A stretch of DNA of 64,000 nucleotides from Rhynchospora pubera (lineage: Eukaryota; Streptophyta; Magnoliopsida; Poales; Cyperaceae): the NCBI GenBank assembly GCA_028095005.1, contig CM051461.1:63531840-63595839 (forward strand), given 5' to 3'. Positions 25,706 through 35,085 of the stretch are shown here, piece by piece. Numbering within the stretch: position 1 is the stretch's first letter; every line of letters starts with the position of its first letter. Under the pieces are notes generated by a model. That model worked only from the letters and a program-made list of their open reading frames with translations, made no database searches and was not told the DNA's origin. Both the position numbers and the translations under genes were made by a program.

Positions 25706-25708
<3 letters not shown>
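25283..25708. mobile_element. MITE inserted within a (TA)n microsatellite
   Basis: The left arm GTTTAGCTACGGTGAGTCGC and the right arm GCGACTCACCGTAGCTAAAC are exact inverses. The left arm is directly preceded by about 25 bp of TA repeats and the right arm followed by about 45 bp. The subterminal blocks contain GATCCAAACCGTCCAATATG and its inverse. The right arm carries a short extra duplication of the GGAGGGTCCGTGAGTCGCG block. Placement inside (TA)n recalls the rice Micron elements. Confidence 0.88.
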
Positions 25709-25758
<50 letters not shown>

Positions 25759-26314
25759 TTTCTTTTTTTTCCTTTTGCTTTTGGTGGGAAAAAGTAGGCG
25801 TAGCTACCGGTGAGTAATGCTGCATGGTGGCCTGGTGGGTTGATGAGTGGTGCGGGTGAGAATGATGAATGATGGGGAGGATTGAAAAAGTGTTAACGCA
25901 GAGGAGAGGAGGCATTAGTTGAGACTTGAGAGATGAGATGGGGCCATGGGGGTTGCAAATTGCAATGGCATGGTCGCATGGGTGATTATTAGTTGGGCCC
26001 GACTTGTCGGGCTCTTCCTCGCACATGTCACAAAATTCTAAAGCTAAAAGTAAAAAAAAAAAAAAAAAACTCAAACGGCAGCCAACAGGAGAGGAGAGTA
26101 AAAGAAATACATGAAGAGTGTTGATCAATTATTAGTTTTTTTAAGAATTGGAATAGCTTAGTAATTTCACCATTTTGGTACCAGCCTTTCTCGCAGTTTA
26201 AAAATGAAAGTGCATATGGTACAACATTCATGAGAATGATGCCGATTCTTTGTACCACATTCATTAGTAGCTTTATATGCCTTGCGTTGAGATTGTACCT
26301 ATTCTTTGTACCAG
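25709..26314. other. (TA)n tract and spacer
   Basis: About 45 bp of TA repeats, then unassigned sequence with no recognisable exon. No upstream exon of the acidic-tail gene at 26315 could be found here. Confidence 0.4.
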
Positions 26315-26331
26315 GAAATGGCCATAATATA

Positions 26332-26479
26332 CACTCCGTTTGGATGCGTTGAGAAGAAGTAGGAAAAAAGAAGAAGGGAAGAAAAAAAATTATAAACAAT
26401 CCAAATTCTTCACAAAGTTACACACTTCTCAATACTTCTTTCCTTCTTCTCTTCTTCCCACACCTATCCAAACGGAACT
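26332..26479. mobile_element. GTTTGG-ended MITE inside the orphan exon
   Basis: The inverted ends are CTCCGTTTGGATG and, from the right, GTTCCGTTTGGATAGG. ATA lies immediately outside both ends (26329-26331 and 26480-26482). The interior contains the shared core ACAATCCAAATTCTTCACAA. It is 148 bp and non-coding. Confidence 0.8.
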
Positions 26480-26607
26480 ATAGAGATTTATGACGGCATG
26501 AGATCTCTGACTGAGAGACGAAAAGACCCTAGTTCAACTAAGATTGGAGGCTTGTCGGAGCAAAAGAGAAGTAATATTAATACTCAGAAAAAGGTGAAAT
26601 ACACTAT

Positions 26608-27547
26608 GGGGGCGTTTGTTTGTGACTTAAAGGGTGCATAACTTAAGTTATGTATCCTTAAGTCACCAAACACCTCTTACATAAGATGTCTTAAGGGTAC
26701 ATAAGTTATGCAACCTAAATAGGTTGCATAAGTTATGCACCGGTCCCCTTTAATTTTTTTTCCAACAATACCCCTTAGAAATAATTAATAATAATATTTA
26801 ATAATCTATAATAATTAATAATAATTAATAAATAATAATATCTAATAAGTAACAATAACTATTAAAAATCATAATTAGTAATAAATATTAATTATTATAA
26901 TTAATATATAATAATATATAACAAGTAATAATAATAATTAATAAATAATATTGATTTATTATTAAATAATTAATAATATTTATAATATGTAATTAAAAAT
27001 ATTTAATAATATTTCATAATAATAAAATGATTTCTTATTATAATTAATAATTAATTTTTATAATAATTAAAAATAAAAAATTAATTAATATTAATTAATA
27101 AATAATAATACTTAATAAGTAACAATAATTATTAAAAAAATCATAATTAATAACAAAGATTAATTATTATAATTAATAATATTTAACAAGTAATATTAAT
27201 TATTAATAATAATGATTTAAGAATAATAATTAATTTTTATTATAAAATAAATAATAATATTTAATTAAAAGTAAATTATTAATATTTCATAATAGTAAAA
27301 ATGATTTATTATCATCATTAATAATTAATTTTTATAATAATTAATAATTAACAATAATTAGGTCACAACATATAATACATAATACTAATTCAAATTTAAG
27401 GACATTTTAGTCTTTTGACATGAATATATGCATGCATTAAGTTAGTCATCCTTACTACACAACCAAACATCTATTACATAACACTACATAAACACTTAGA
27501 CATCATTAAGTTATGCAACTCCTTACTATACAAACAAACGCCCCCTG
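26608..27547. mobile_element. Inverted-repeat element with extremely AT-rich core
   Basis: The terminal arm GGGGGCGTTTGTTTGT matches the inverted right end ACAAACAAACGCCCCC, and GCATAACTTAAGTTATG pairs with CATTAAGTTATGCAAC. The roughly 600-bp core is almost entirely TAATAATAAT-like sequence. TAT lies outside both ends (26605-26607 and 27548-27550). No coding sequence. Confidence 0.8.
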
Positions 27548-27620
27548 TATTCGTGATTCAGATGATGAACAACCTGACTCTGATTCTGATGAAGATTCCG
27601 ATGATGATTCGGATATCTAG

Positions 27621-29030
27621 GTACTGAATGATATTTGTGTACTACTGCTGAGTCCTAAGTACGAGCATGTTGTAAAATTTCTGTTTTGCTGGTTATGACC
27701 ATCTGGCAAAGGCTTCGTAACCTTTATGTCACATCCTTTTTTACATTTTGTTGCTGTAAGAAGGAATAAGGATTTGCTATTGCTTCGCTTTATTCTTGAT
27801 AGATACCTCTATAGAAAAAGGGGGAAAAAAAAGAAGCATCGAGCACTTGTACCATTTAATTGACATCCCGAATCTCTGTGTTCGCTTTTCTCACAAGTGG
27901 CATGCAGTAGCTTCTGGTGACTTGGGACTAGTCTAGTTTAGGTGTATATGATATTCATTGTTCATTGTTTTTCTGGAAGAAAGGTTGTTAACTTGTAGGG
28001 TAATTATGTTGTGCACCTTTTAAGACTGGAAGCCTGGCACGTTTACTGGATGGGGTTATGTTGTTCCAACAAAGAGACGTTAGTTTTGGGGGAGAAAAAT
28101 AATTTCTCAACCTGATAGCATCATAGCATCATGTTAGGAAAATATATTGGACATTGAGCCTCTTATTAAGCCATGACCACGAATGAGAAGAAGATAAAAA
28201 AATAAAGCTAAGTGCTTGGTTGGCAGTTGGCACAGTAGTCTGAACTGGCATCCAAGCCTGTGCCGAGCTTACTGTCTCAATTAAATATTTAAATAGCAGA
28301 TCTGAACTGGTACCAATATTAAAAATATAATAATAAAAAAAGAGTCTGAACTGACACGTGACTTGCATTAATTAGATAGCAAGACGTATTATTTATTCGT
28401 CTCTAACCAGCCGAGTTGAAAAAAAAAAGAAAAAAAAGAAAATTGCAAGTGAAGAGCATGAAAAATTAAGTTTCTACTTTTCAAGCGTCATTTATCATAA
28501 TGTTGTTTGGAGGAGGAATGTGAGGATTTTTATCTTTTAAACTGGAAACTAAAATAAAAAATTATTAAATTATGCACACCCTTGTTGATTCGGGGTCGTT
28601 ACATTTGGGCTCAACTAATGTTTTGAAGATTTGCGTTGCCAAGTACTTGTTTGTCCATGAGCATTTCTATCTTGTTATGAGCGTATATTTGCTCTATTCA
28701 TCATTAAAGCTTTCTATATATGAAAGTTCGACAGGTACACTTTCTATCACCCCTAGCATCGCCGCAGCATGTATCGATCTTTTTTTACCATAAATAATAT
28801 TAATTTCTTGGTATGATATACAATACAATGGTAAATTGGTAATGATACATACATTGTAAAAATCGGTATGAGTTATTTTATCATGCCGTGCGGACAGCGG
28901 ACCAGTTTATTTGATAAATAAAATAAATTGGTTGATTGTGTAATCTTTTGTTGAAAACTTGAAATAGTATTGTATTTTATTTGATAGTTTCCAACTTGAT
29001 TGTAGTATTAAATTCTTTATTTAACATATA
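27621..29030. other. Spacer, no gene seen
   Basis: The first 400 bp look like an untranslated 3' region of the orphan exon. The rest is AT-rich. A 73-codon frame at 28572-28793 has no recognisable motifs and is not called. Confidence 0.4.
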
Positions 29031-29180
29031 GGTTCCGTTTGGAAGGTGTGAGAATAAGAGGAATAAGGACAGAAGTGGGAAGAACTATTGAGGAGTGTAT
29101 AACTTTGTGAAAAATTTAGATTGTTTATAATAAATTTATTTTCTTATTCCTTTATTCCCACACCTCATCCAAACAGAGCC
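29031..29180. mobile_element. GTTTGG-ended MITE
   Basis: The left end GGTTCCGTTTGGAAGGTGTG matches the inverted right end (from the right, GGCTCTGTTTGGATGAGGTG). ATA lies outside both ends (29028-29030 and 29181-29183). It is 150 bp and non-coding. Confidence 0.82.
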
Positions 29181-29189
29181 ATAGTTGTT

Positions 29190-29260
29190 GTGTCTAGGGC
29201 GAAGTTAATAGAAGAGTTAATAATAATAATATTGTTGTGTCTAGGGCGAAGTTAATAGAA

Positions 29261-29311
<51 letters not shown>
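29190..29311. repeat. Short tandem duplication leading into (TAA)n
   Basis: TTGTTGTGTCTAGGGCGAAG followed by TTAATAGAAGAGTTAATAAT occurs twice in a row. The second copy continues into a pure (TAA)n tract of about 45 bp. Confidence 0.88.
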
Positions 29312-29313
<2 letters not shown>

Positions 29314-29416
29314 TGCAGTGTGCAGCAGCAATTAGTTGAAAAAGAAGGAAAGGAAAAAAAGGGAGATTTAAGAAATGTGGAGCCTTGGGGTAGGCAGGGT
29401 CAACCAGGGTTGAGAG

Positions 29417-29590
29417 CAGTTTTTTCAATACCCTACCGCTTACTGAAAAATTCTGATAATACCAGATACCGGAATGGTGGCCGAAATGGCAGTATCCGAT
29501 ATTTAGAGAGGAAATACCAGAATATTTCGGAAAAATACTGAGCTTCGGTCACCGACTGGTATGGATGCCGATGGGGTATTGAAAATCATG
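29417..29590. mobile_element. Short hAT-type MITE
   Basis: The left end CAGTTTTTTCAATACCC matches the inverted right end CATGATTTTCAATACCCC. The 8-bp direct repeat GTTGAGAG is present on both sides (29409-29416 and 29591-29598), as hAT elements make. It is 174 bp, non-coding, with several CCGATA/TACCAG-type subterminal motifs. Confidence 0.85.
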
Positions 29591-29598
29591 GTTGAGAG

Positions 29599-30279
29599 TA
29601 CATCTAACATCTGGACGGAAAACGATCACTATTCTTATCACTATCAGCATTTGTTAATTTGTTATTTTTGTTAGAGGAATCTCCGCTAATAGTAATTAGT
29701 CAATGAAATGAGAAACGTTATCACCACCGCCCAGGCAGCAAAAAAGAGTCCCCATCAAATCACAATTCCAATTAAATAGGACCAGGAACATTACTTTTTG
29801 TTATTATTCGTCCTTTTGTTTAGCCTTTAAATTAAAAAAAATTGTGGATAAAGTTTGAAGATTGTGAGCGGCAATTGATGGTGGTGTATTAGTGGCGACC
29901 TCATTTTGCATTCTACAGTAACAGGCAGACAGCGGAATATTGAAATTGATTAATTAATTAATAAGTTGTCTAAACTAAAGTTTGAGCCAACCAGGTGACC
30001 AATGAGCTGAACTGGAGCCTGGAGGGCAGGAAAGTCCAGAAGTATCTTTTGGTTTCCGACTCGTTCGACTCTTGAATTAATTAATAGCAACTAGCAAGGG
30101 AGGGATAGGGATAGAGCGTCAACAATCACAGACATCTTCCTCTTGTCTTTATATACAGGCTCAATAGTGTCTCAGTGTGTATCAATTCAATCAAGAAAAG
30201 AACCAATATTATTATAATAATCCCATTCCCATTCCTCATTTCCAGCACTTGCTAGCTAGTAGAAGAAATTGAAGCAAAA
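29599..30279. other. DHAR upstream region
   Basis: No gene seen. This is promoter and leader of the dehydroascorbate reductase; the TATA box is listed separately. Confidence 0.45.
30150..30155 (+). promoter_or_regulatory. Probable DHAR TATA box
   Basis: TATATA in the context CTTTATATACAGG, 125 bp upstream of the DHAR start codon and followed by an A-rich leader. The position fits a plant core promoter; no transcript data are available. Confidence 0.5.
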
Positions 30280-30559
30280 ATGGCGACGGAAGCGGTAGAA
30301 GTTTGCGTCAAGGCCGCCGTGGGTCGGCCCGACCTGCTAGGCGACTGTGAGTCTCTCTCCCTCTCTGTCTCTTTCTCTATAATAATTAATACATGGATAG
30401 ATCTGATCTGATTCCCACGATTGGCTGATTCCCAGGCCCATTCAGCCAGCGGGTGCTGCTGACCCTGGAGGAGAAGCACATTCCTTACCACACCAAGCTC
30501 ATCGACGTCTCCAACAAGCCTCATTGGTTCCTCCAAATCAGCCCCGAGGGCAAGGTGCC

Positions 30560-30955
30560 TGATAGGGCCAGCCTGATAAAAGCTCGGTCCCAAATAAAAG
30601 AATAGGGAACCAAGCCCAAAAGAGGCCCGCATCGGAGGTAAAGAAGCGGGAAAAGATAAAATTAAATAGCGCGCCCAGATAAAGTCGGGAAAACACGCTC
30701 CTACAGACTCACGGGAAGCACCATACCGAACATAGTTCGGGGGAATCTGGAGGCACAAGTGGGCTAACGGCTGTCGGGTGACGTCAGCATTCTGTTATAA
30801 AAAATAGGTCTATATATAGAGGGGGTAGATGATTGTACAGTGGGGGATGGCTGAAACAGACTATTGTAACACTGTGATCAATAAAGATTTACGAATTCAT
30901 CTCTCAATCTCTCTCTCCATACTATTGTTGATCTCTGCCAAATCTAGACGTATCA
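30560..30955 (+). repeat. 5' LTR
   Basis: 396 bp, bounded by TGATA and TATCA. It contains TATATATA at 30811-30818 and AATAAA at 30880-30885. Read-through DHAR transcripts could be polyadenylated here. Confidence 0.95.
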
Positions 30956-31740
30956 ACTGGCGCCCACCTGAAAAATAAAACGAGGGTGGTGATCGGAGAA
31001 GACACAGTTTCCTCCGTTCATCACTTTCAACAATTCAAAATCCGTTTGTGAGCGAGATTTGAGAGCATAATTCCAGATCCCCTTTTTCAATCTATGTCGA
31101 TCTTTTATTGAGATATAAAACAAAGCATCAGATCTCCTTTTTTTCGATCCATTACTCAGATCTGTCTTATCATCTTCATCCACTCATGGCGATCTACCTT
31201 TGTCAATCTTGGATTATCCTAATCCGTCGATCAATTCTCAATCAGCACAATACTCGTCGTCATCCCCTCAGCTCAATTTCAAGACAACGGTCTCGCAACA
31301 TCTAATTCAATCAGTGGAGGCATCCAGGCGATCTAACGGCACAGTCACTGTCATGGTGAATTTCGGGTCGGCCACAACTTTCTTCATTCCGCCTCAACAC
31401 CTCCTTTGCCTTCCTTACTGTCGCGAGACCGCCGCCACTCACTTGGAGCATACTCAACCACGCAGCTCGCCGTCTTATGCCCTGAGACCAGTGAGATATC
31501 GTTGTTCACTGCCAACACAACGACTACCTCCTCAAGGTGGTGCTCGTAGGCGATTCCAATGTCAGGACTCGTATTGTCAGGGAAGTCTAGAATTGGAGTT
31601 GAACTTTGCAGCGCACATAATCGAAATCGACGATGAGGTCGTCAAGGTTTAGATCTGGGTCACCGTCGGCCAAGGAAGCTGCAGGATACCATTTGACACG
31701 CAGTGTGTATGAAGGTCAAGAGACTACACAAAAAAAAAAA
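30956..31740 (+). other. LTR element internal leader and unrecognised ORF
   Basis: A TGGCGCC primer-site-like motif at 30958-30964 is followed by about 780 bp of non-repetitive sequence. A 150-codon plus frame at 31200-31652 contains VMVNFGSATTFFIPPQHLL and then a basic Pro/Arg-rich part. It may be a decayed or captured gene fragment and no retroelement protein domain is visible. Confidence 0.45.
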
Positions 31741-31750
31741 AAAAAAAAAA

Positions 31751-32685
31751 GGCGTGACCCTCCTCGAGATCATCTCGGAGTGAGCGCATAAAAAAAAAAA
31801 AAAAAAAAAGTCGTGACCCTCCTCGAGAGAATTCTCGGAGTAAGCGCAATGAAAAAGAAAAGTCGTGACCCTCCTCGAGAGAATTCTCGGAGTAAGCGCA
31901 TTGAAAAAGAAAAGTCGTGACCCTCCTCGAGAGAATTCTCGGAGTAAGCGCATTGAAAAAAAAAAAAAGTCGTGACCCTCCTCGAGAGAATTCTCGGAGT
32001 AAGCGCATTGAAAAAAAAAAGTCGTGACCCTCCTCGAGAGAATTCTCGGAGTAAGCGCAATAAAAAGAAAAGTCGTGACCCTCCTCGAGAGAATTCTCGG
32101 AGTAAGCGCATTGAAAAGAAAAGTCGTGACCCTCCTCGAGAGAATTCTCGGAGTAAGCGCATTGAAAAAGAAAAGTCGTGACCCTCCTCGAGAGAATTCT
32201 CGGAGTAAGCGCATTGAAAAAGAAAAGTCGTGACCCTCCTCGAGAGAATTCTCGGAGTAAGCGCAATGAAAAAGAAAAGTCGTGACCCTCCTCGAGAGAA
32301 TTCTCGGAGTAAGCGCATTGAAAAAGAAAAGTCGTGACCCTCCTCGAGAGAATTCTCGGAGTAAGCGCAATAAAAAGAAAAGTCGTGACCCTCCTCGAGA
32401 GAATTCTCGGAGTAAGCGCATTGAAAAAGAAAAGTCGTGACCCTCCTCGAGAGAATTCTCGGAGTAAGCGCAATAAAAAGAAAAGTCGTGACCCTCCTCG
32501 AGAGAATTCTCGGAGTAAGCGCATTGAAAAAGAAAAGTCGTGACCCTCCTCGAGAGAATTCTCGGAGTAAGCGCAATGAAAAAAAAAAGTCGTGACCCTC
32601 CTCGAGAGAATTCTCGGAGTAAGCGCATTGAAAAAGAAAAGTCGTGACCCTCCTCGAGAGAATTCTCGGAGTAAACGCATTTCGT
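31751..32685. repeat. Tandem array A, 18 copies of about 52 bp
   Basis: The core CGTGACCCTCCTCGAG followed by AGAATTCTCGGAGTAAGCGC is repeated 18 times, separated by variable A-rich runs (unit length 50-59 bp). Each unit contains the palindrome GAGAATTCTC inside a longer imperfect hairpin (CTCCTCGAGA/TTCTCGGAG). The first copy differs most (GATCATCTCGGAGTGAGC). No stop codons occur over long spans on the minus strand, giving spurious frames up to 483 codons. Confidence 0.96.
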
Positions 32686-32744
32686 TTATGAAAGTTGTGA
32701 TTATAAATCGTCTTTCATTAGTCCACGAGGGACTTAGGGACCCA

Positions 32745-33070
32745 AGGGCTCCTTGAAGTCGCTTTTTCGCCCGAAATGTCCATGTTCGGGACTCAAGGGC
32801 TCCTTCAAGTCGCTCTTTGGCCCGAAATGTCAATATTCGGGATTCAAGGGCTCCTTCAAGTCGCTCTTTGGCCCGAAATGTCAATATTCGGGACTCAAGG
32901 GCTCCAAGTCGCTCTTTGGCCCGAAATATCAATATTCGGGACTCAAGGGCTCCTTCAAGTCGCTCTCCTGCCCGAAATGTCAATATTCGGGACTCAAGGG
33001 CTCCTTGAAGTCGCTTTTTCGCCCGAAATGTCAATATTCGGGACTCAAGGGCTCCTTCAAGTCGCTCCTG
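32745..33070. repeat. Tandem array B, about six copies of 51 bp
   Basis: The unit contains CCCGAAATGTCAATATTCGG and GACTCAAGGGCTCCTTCAAG. CCCGAAAT starts recur at 32770, 32821, 32872, 32920, 32971 and 33022 (one unit is 48 bp). It shares TTCGGGACTCAAGGGCT with array C and merges into it, so the two arrays have a common origin. Confidence 0.93.
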
Positions 33071-33720
33071 CCCAAGAGTCACATGTTCGGGACTCAAGGG
33101 CTTCACCACTTCGTGCCTCACCCAAGAGTCACATGTTCGGGACTCAAGGGCTTCACCACTTCGTGCTTCACCCAAGAGTCACATGTTCGGAACTCAAGGG
33201 CTTCACCACTTCGTGCTTCACCCAAGAGTCATATGTTCGAGACTCAAGGGCTTCACCACTTCGTGCTTCACCCAAGAGTCATATGTTCGAGACTCAAGGG
33301 CTTCACCACTTCGTGCCTCACCCAAGAGTCACATGTTCGGAACTCAAGGGCTTCACCACTTCGTGCTTCACCCAAGAGTCATATGTTCGAGACTCAAGGG
33401 CTTCACCACTTCGTGCTTCACCCAAGAGTCATATGTTCGAGACTCAAGGGCTTCACCACTTCGTGCCTCACCCAAGTGTCACATGTTCGGGATTCAAGGG
33501 CTTCACCACTTCGTGCTTCACCCAAGAGTCACATGTTCGGGACTCAAGGGCTTCACCACTTCGTGCCTCACCCAAGAGTCACATGTTCGGGACTCAAGGG
33601 CTTCACCACTTCGTGCTTCACCCAAGAGTCATATGTTCGAGACTCAAGGGCTTCACCACTTCGTGCTTCACCCAAGGGTTACATGTTCGGGACTCAAGGG
33701 CTTCACCACTTTGTGCCTCA
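33071..33720. repeat. Tandem array C, 13 copies of exactly 50 bp
   Basis: The unit starts CCCAAGAGTCACATGTTCGG, continues GACTCAAGGGCTTCACCACT and ends TCGTGCCTCA. All 13 copies keep a strict 50-bp register (33071, 33121 ... 33671) with only substitutions. The patchwork of G/A and C/T variants is shared in blocks between neighbours, suggesting unequal exchange or slippage by more than one unit. Confidence 0.96.
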
Positions 33721-33793
33721 CCTAGGAGTCCTGCGTTTAGTGACCCCTAACTTCCAACTTGCGATGAATACTCATCCCAAGTTCAAGGGCTTA

Positions 33794-34189
33794 TGATAGG
33801 GCCAGCCTGATAAAAGCTCGGCCCCAAATAAAAGAATAGGGAACCAAGCCCAAAAGAGGCCCGCATCGGAGGTAAAGAAGCGGGAAAAGATAAAATTAAA
33901 TAGCGCGCCCAGATAAAGTCGGGAAAACACGCTCCTACAGACTCACGGGAAGCACCATACCGAACATAGTTCGGGGGAATCTGGAGGCACAAGTGGGCTA
34001 ACGGCTGTCGGGTGACGTCAGCATTCTGTTATAAAAAATAGGTCTATATATAGAGGGGGTAGATGATTGTACAGTGGGGGATGGCTGAAACAGACTATTG
34101 TAACACTGTGATCAATAAAGATTTACGAATTCATCTCTCAATCTCTCTCTCCATACTATTGTTGATCTCTGCCAAATCTAGACGTATCA
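33794..34189 (+). repeat. 3' LTR
   Basis: Same length as the 5' LTR and identical apart from 33822. TATATATA lies at 34045-34052 and AATAAA at 34114-34119. Its promoter points into the remaining DHAR exons. Confidence 0.95.
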
Positions 34190-35085
34190 GTGCCCGTGCT
34201 CAAATACCAGGACGGCACCTGGCACCCCGACTCTGACGTCATCACCCAGTACCTCGAGGACACATACCCCAACCCTTCTCTCGCCACTCCTCCTCAATTT
34301 GCCTCCGTGTATTGTATCCATTTCTCTTCTCCTCAATTTTAGCTACCTTTTTTTTGTTTTATCACTACAATTATCATTTTCATTATCAGGGGTTCCAAAA
34401 TATTCCCCACCTTTGTCACTTTCCTGAAGAGCAAGGATCCCAATGATGGCTCTGAACAAGCCCTACTCACTGAGCTGCGTTCTCTTGACCAACATCTCAA
34501 CTCACATGTAACACACTTTTCTTTTTCTTTTCTTGCAAATCCGTACCTGATTTCACACACTAATATTTCTCAGTGCATGTGTTCACTGTTGAGTTCACAT
34601 CACCTCACCATCCCCACTTCTGGCCTACATCAACCTGATTTCACAACTGAATTAAACATTTTTGCTAGTTAAACACTTAAACCTGATTTTATTGGGTCCC
34701 TCTGCTAAGTTTCAACCAATTGCAAACCTAACTAAACCCTTTCAAATTTTGGTTCTTAATGCCAGGGTCCATTTATAAATGGAGACAAGATCTCAGCCGC
34801 TGATCTCAGTCTGGCGCCCAAGCTTTATCACTTGAAAGTCGCACTGGGCCACTTCAAAGGATGGACTGTCCCTCAAGAGTTCACTCATGTCAATAATTAC
34901 ATGAATGTAATGCACTTGCTACTATTTCAACTTCCATTTGTTTTTGCACCTCACCCTTTAGTCTTAATTACTTATTTTTGTTTGGGTTTGTGCAGGCACT
35001 CTTCAGCAGGGAGTCCTTCAAGAACACAAAGCCAGCAGGAGACGAGTATGTTATTGCCGGGTGGAAACCCAAGGTCGAAGCTTAG

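Larger units (their letters stand above)
26315..27620 (+). pseudogene. Orphan terminal exon with acidic C-terminus, carrying two nested MITEs
   Basis: After CTTTGTACCAG (acceptor-like) an open frame reads NGHN..., is interrupted at 26332-26479 by a MITE, resumes IEIYDGMRSLTERRKD, runs to KKVKYT, and is interrupted again at 26608-27547. It then ends with RDSDDEQPDSDSDEDSDDDS and a stop at 27618. Each element is flanked by a short direct repeat (ATA; TAT). Removing element plus one repeat restores one continuous frame of about 70 residues, so these are real coding remnants. I do not recognise the protein; acidic Asp/Ser tails occur in many nuclear proteins. No upstream exons lie between here and SULTR4. 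It is therefore either a truncated duplicate or the 3' end of a gene destroyed upstream. Sequence after 27620 looks like its 3' UTR. Confidence 0.6.
30560..34189 (+). mobile_element. Non-autonomous LTR retrotransposon in DHAR exon 2
   Basis: The element is 3,630 bp with 396-bp LTRs at both ends beginning TGATAGGGCC and ending GACGTATCA. The 5-bp target repeat GTGCC lies at 30555-30559 and 34190-34194. Directly after the 5' LTR, ACTGGCGCCCACCTG contains a TGGCGCC start typical of primer-binding sites. The LTRs hold a TATA box and AATAAA in the plus sense, so the element is oriented with DHAR. No gag, protease, reverse transcriptase or integrase is present; most of the interior is three tandem arrays. 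It must have been mobilised in trans. The LTRs differ at only one position (30588 T, 33822 C), so insertion was very recent. Confidence 0.96.
30280..35085 (+). pseudogene. DHAR: Dehydroascorbate reductase (DHAR, GST superfamily) split by an LTR element
   Basis: DHAR uses glutathione to reduce dehydroascorbate to ascorbate. With no visible transit peptide this looks like the cytosolic type. Coding pieces are 30280-30346, 30436-30559, 34195-34308, 34390-34507, 34766-34906 and 34996-35085. Leaving out the inserted element and one target copy, they make a 217-residue frame with GT-AG introns and no other defects. The catalytic Cys23 in DCPFSQRV is intact, as are ADLSLAPKLYHL and ALFSRESF. The insertion lies in codon 64, the conserved cis-proline of GKVPV in the thioredoxin fold. 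As the sequence stands, translation runs from codon 64 into the LTR and stops after about 78 residues (TAG near 30603), losing the C-terminal half. Very recent disruption; a functional empty-site allele may exist elsewhere. Confidence 0.93.

Noticed and set aside
28572..28793. 73-codon frame MHTLVDSGS... suggestive of a retroviral-type protease motif
   Set aside because: The DSGS alone is not enough; no protease flanking motifs and no other retroelement parts nearby.
31724..33175. 483-codon minus-strand frame and several 69-347 codon frames on both strands
   Set aside because: They arise because the tandem arrays lack stops in many frames. The period of array A varies and array C is 50 bp, so the frame is not conserved from unit to unit.
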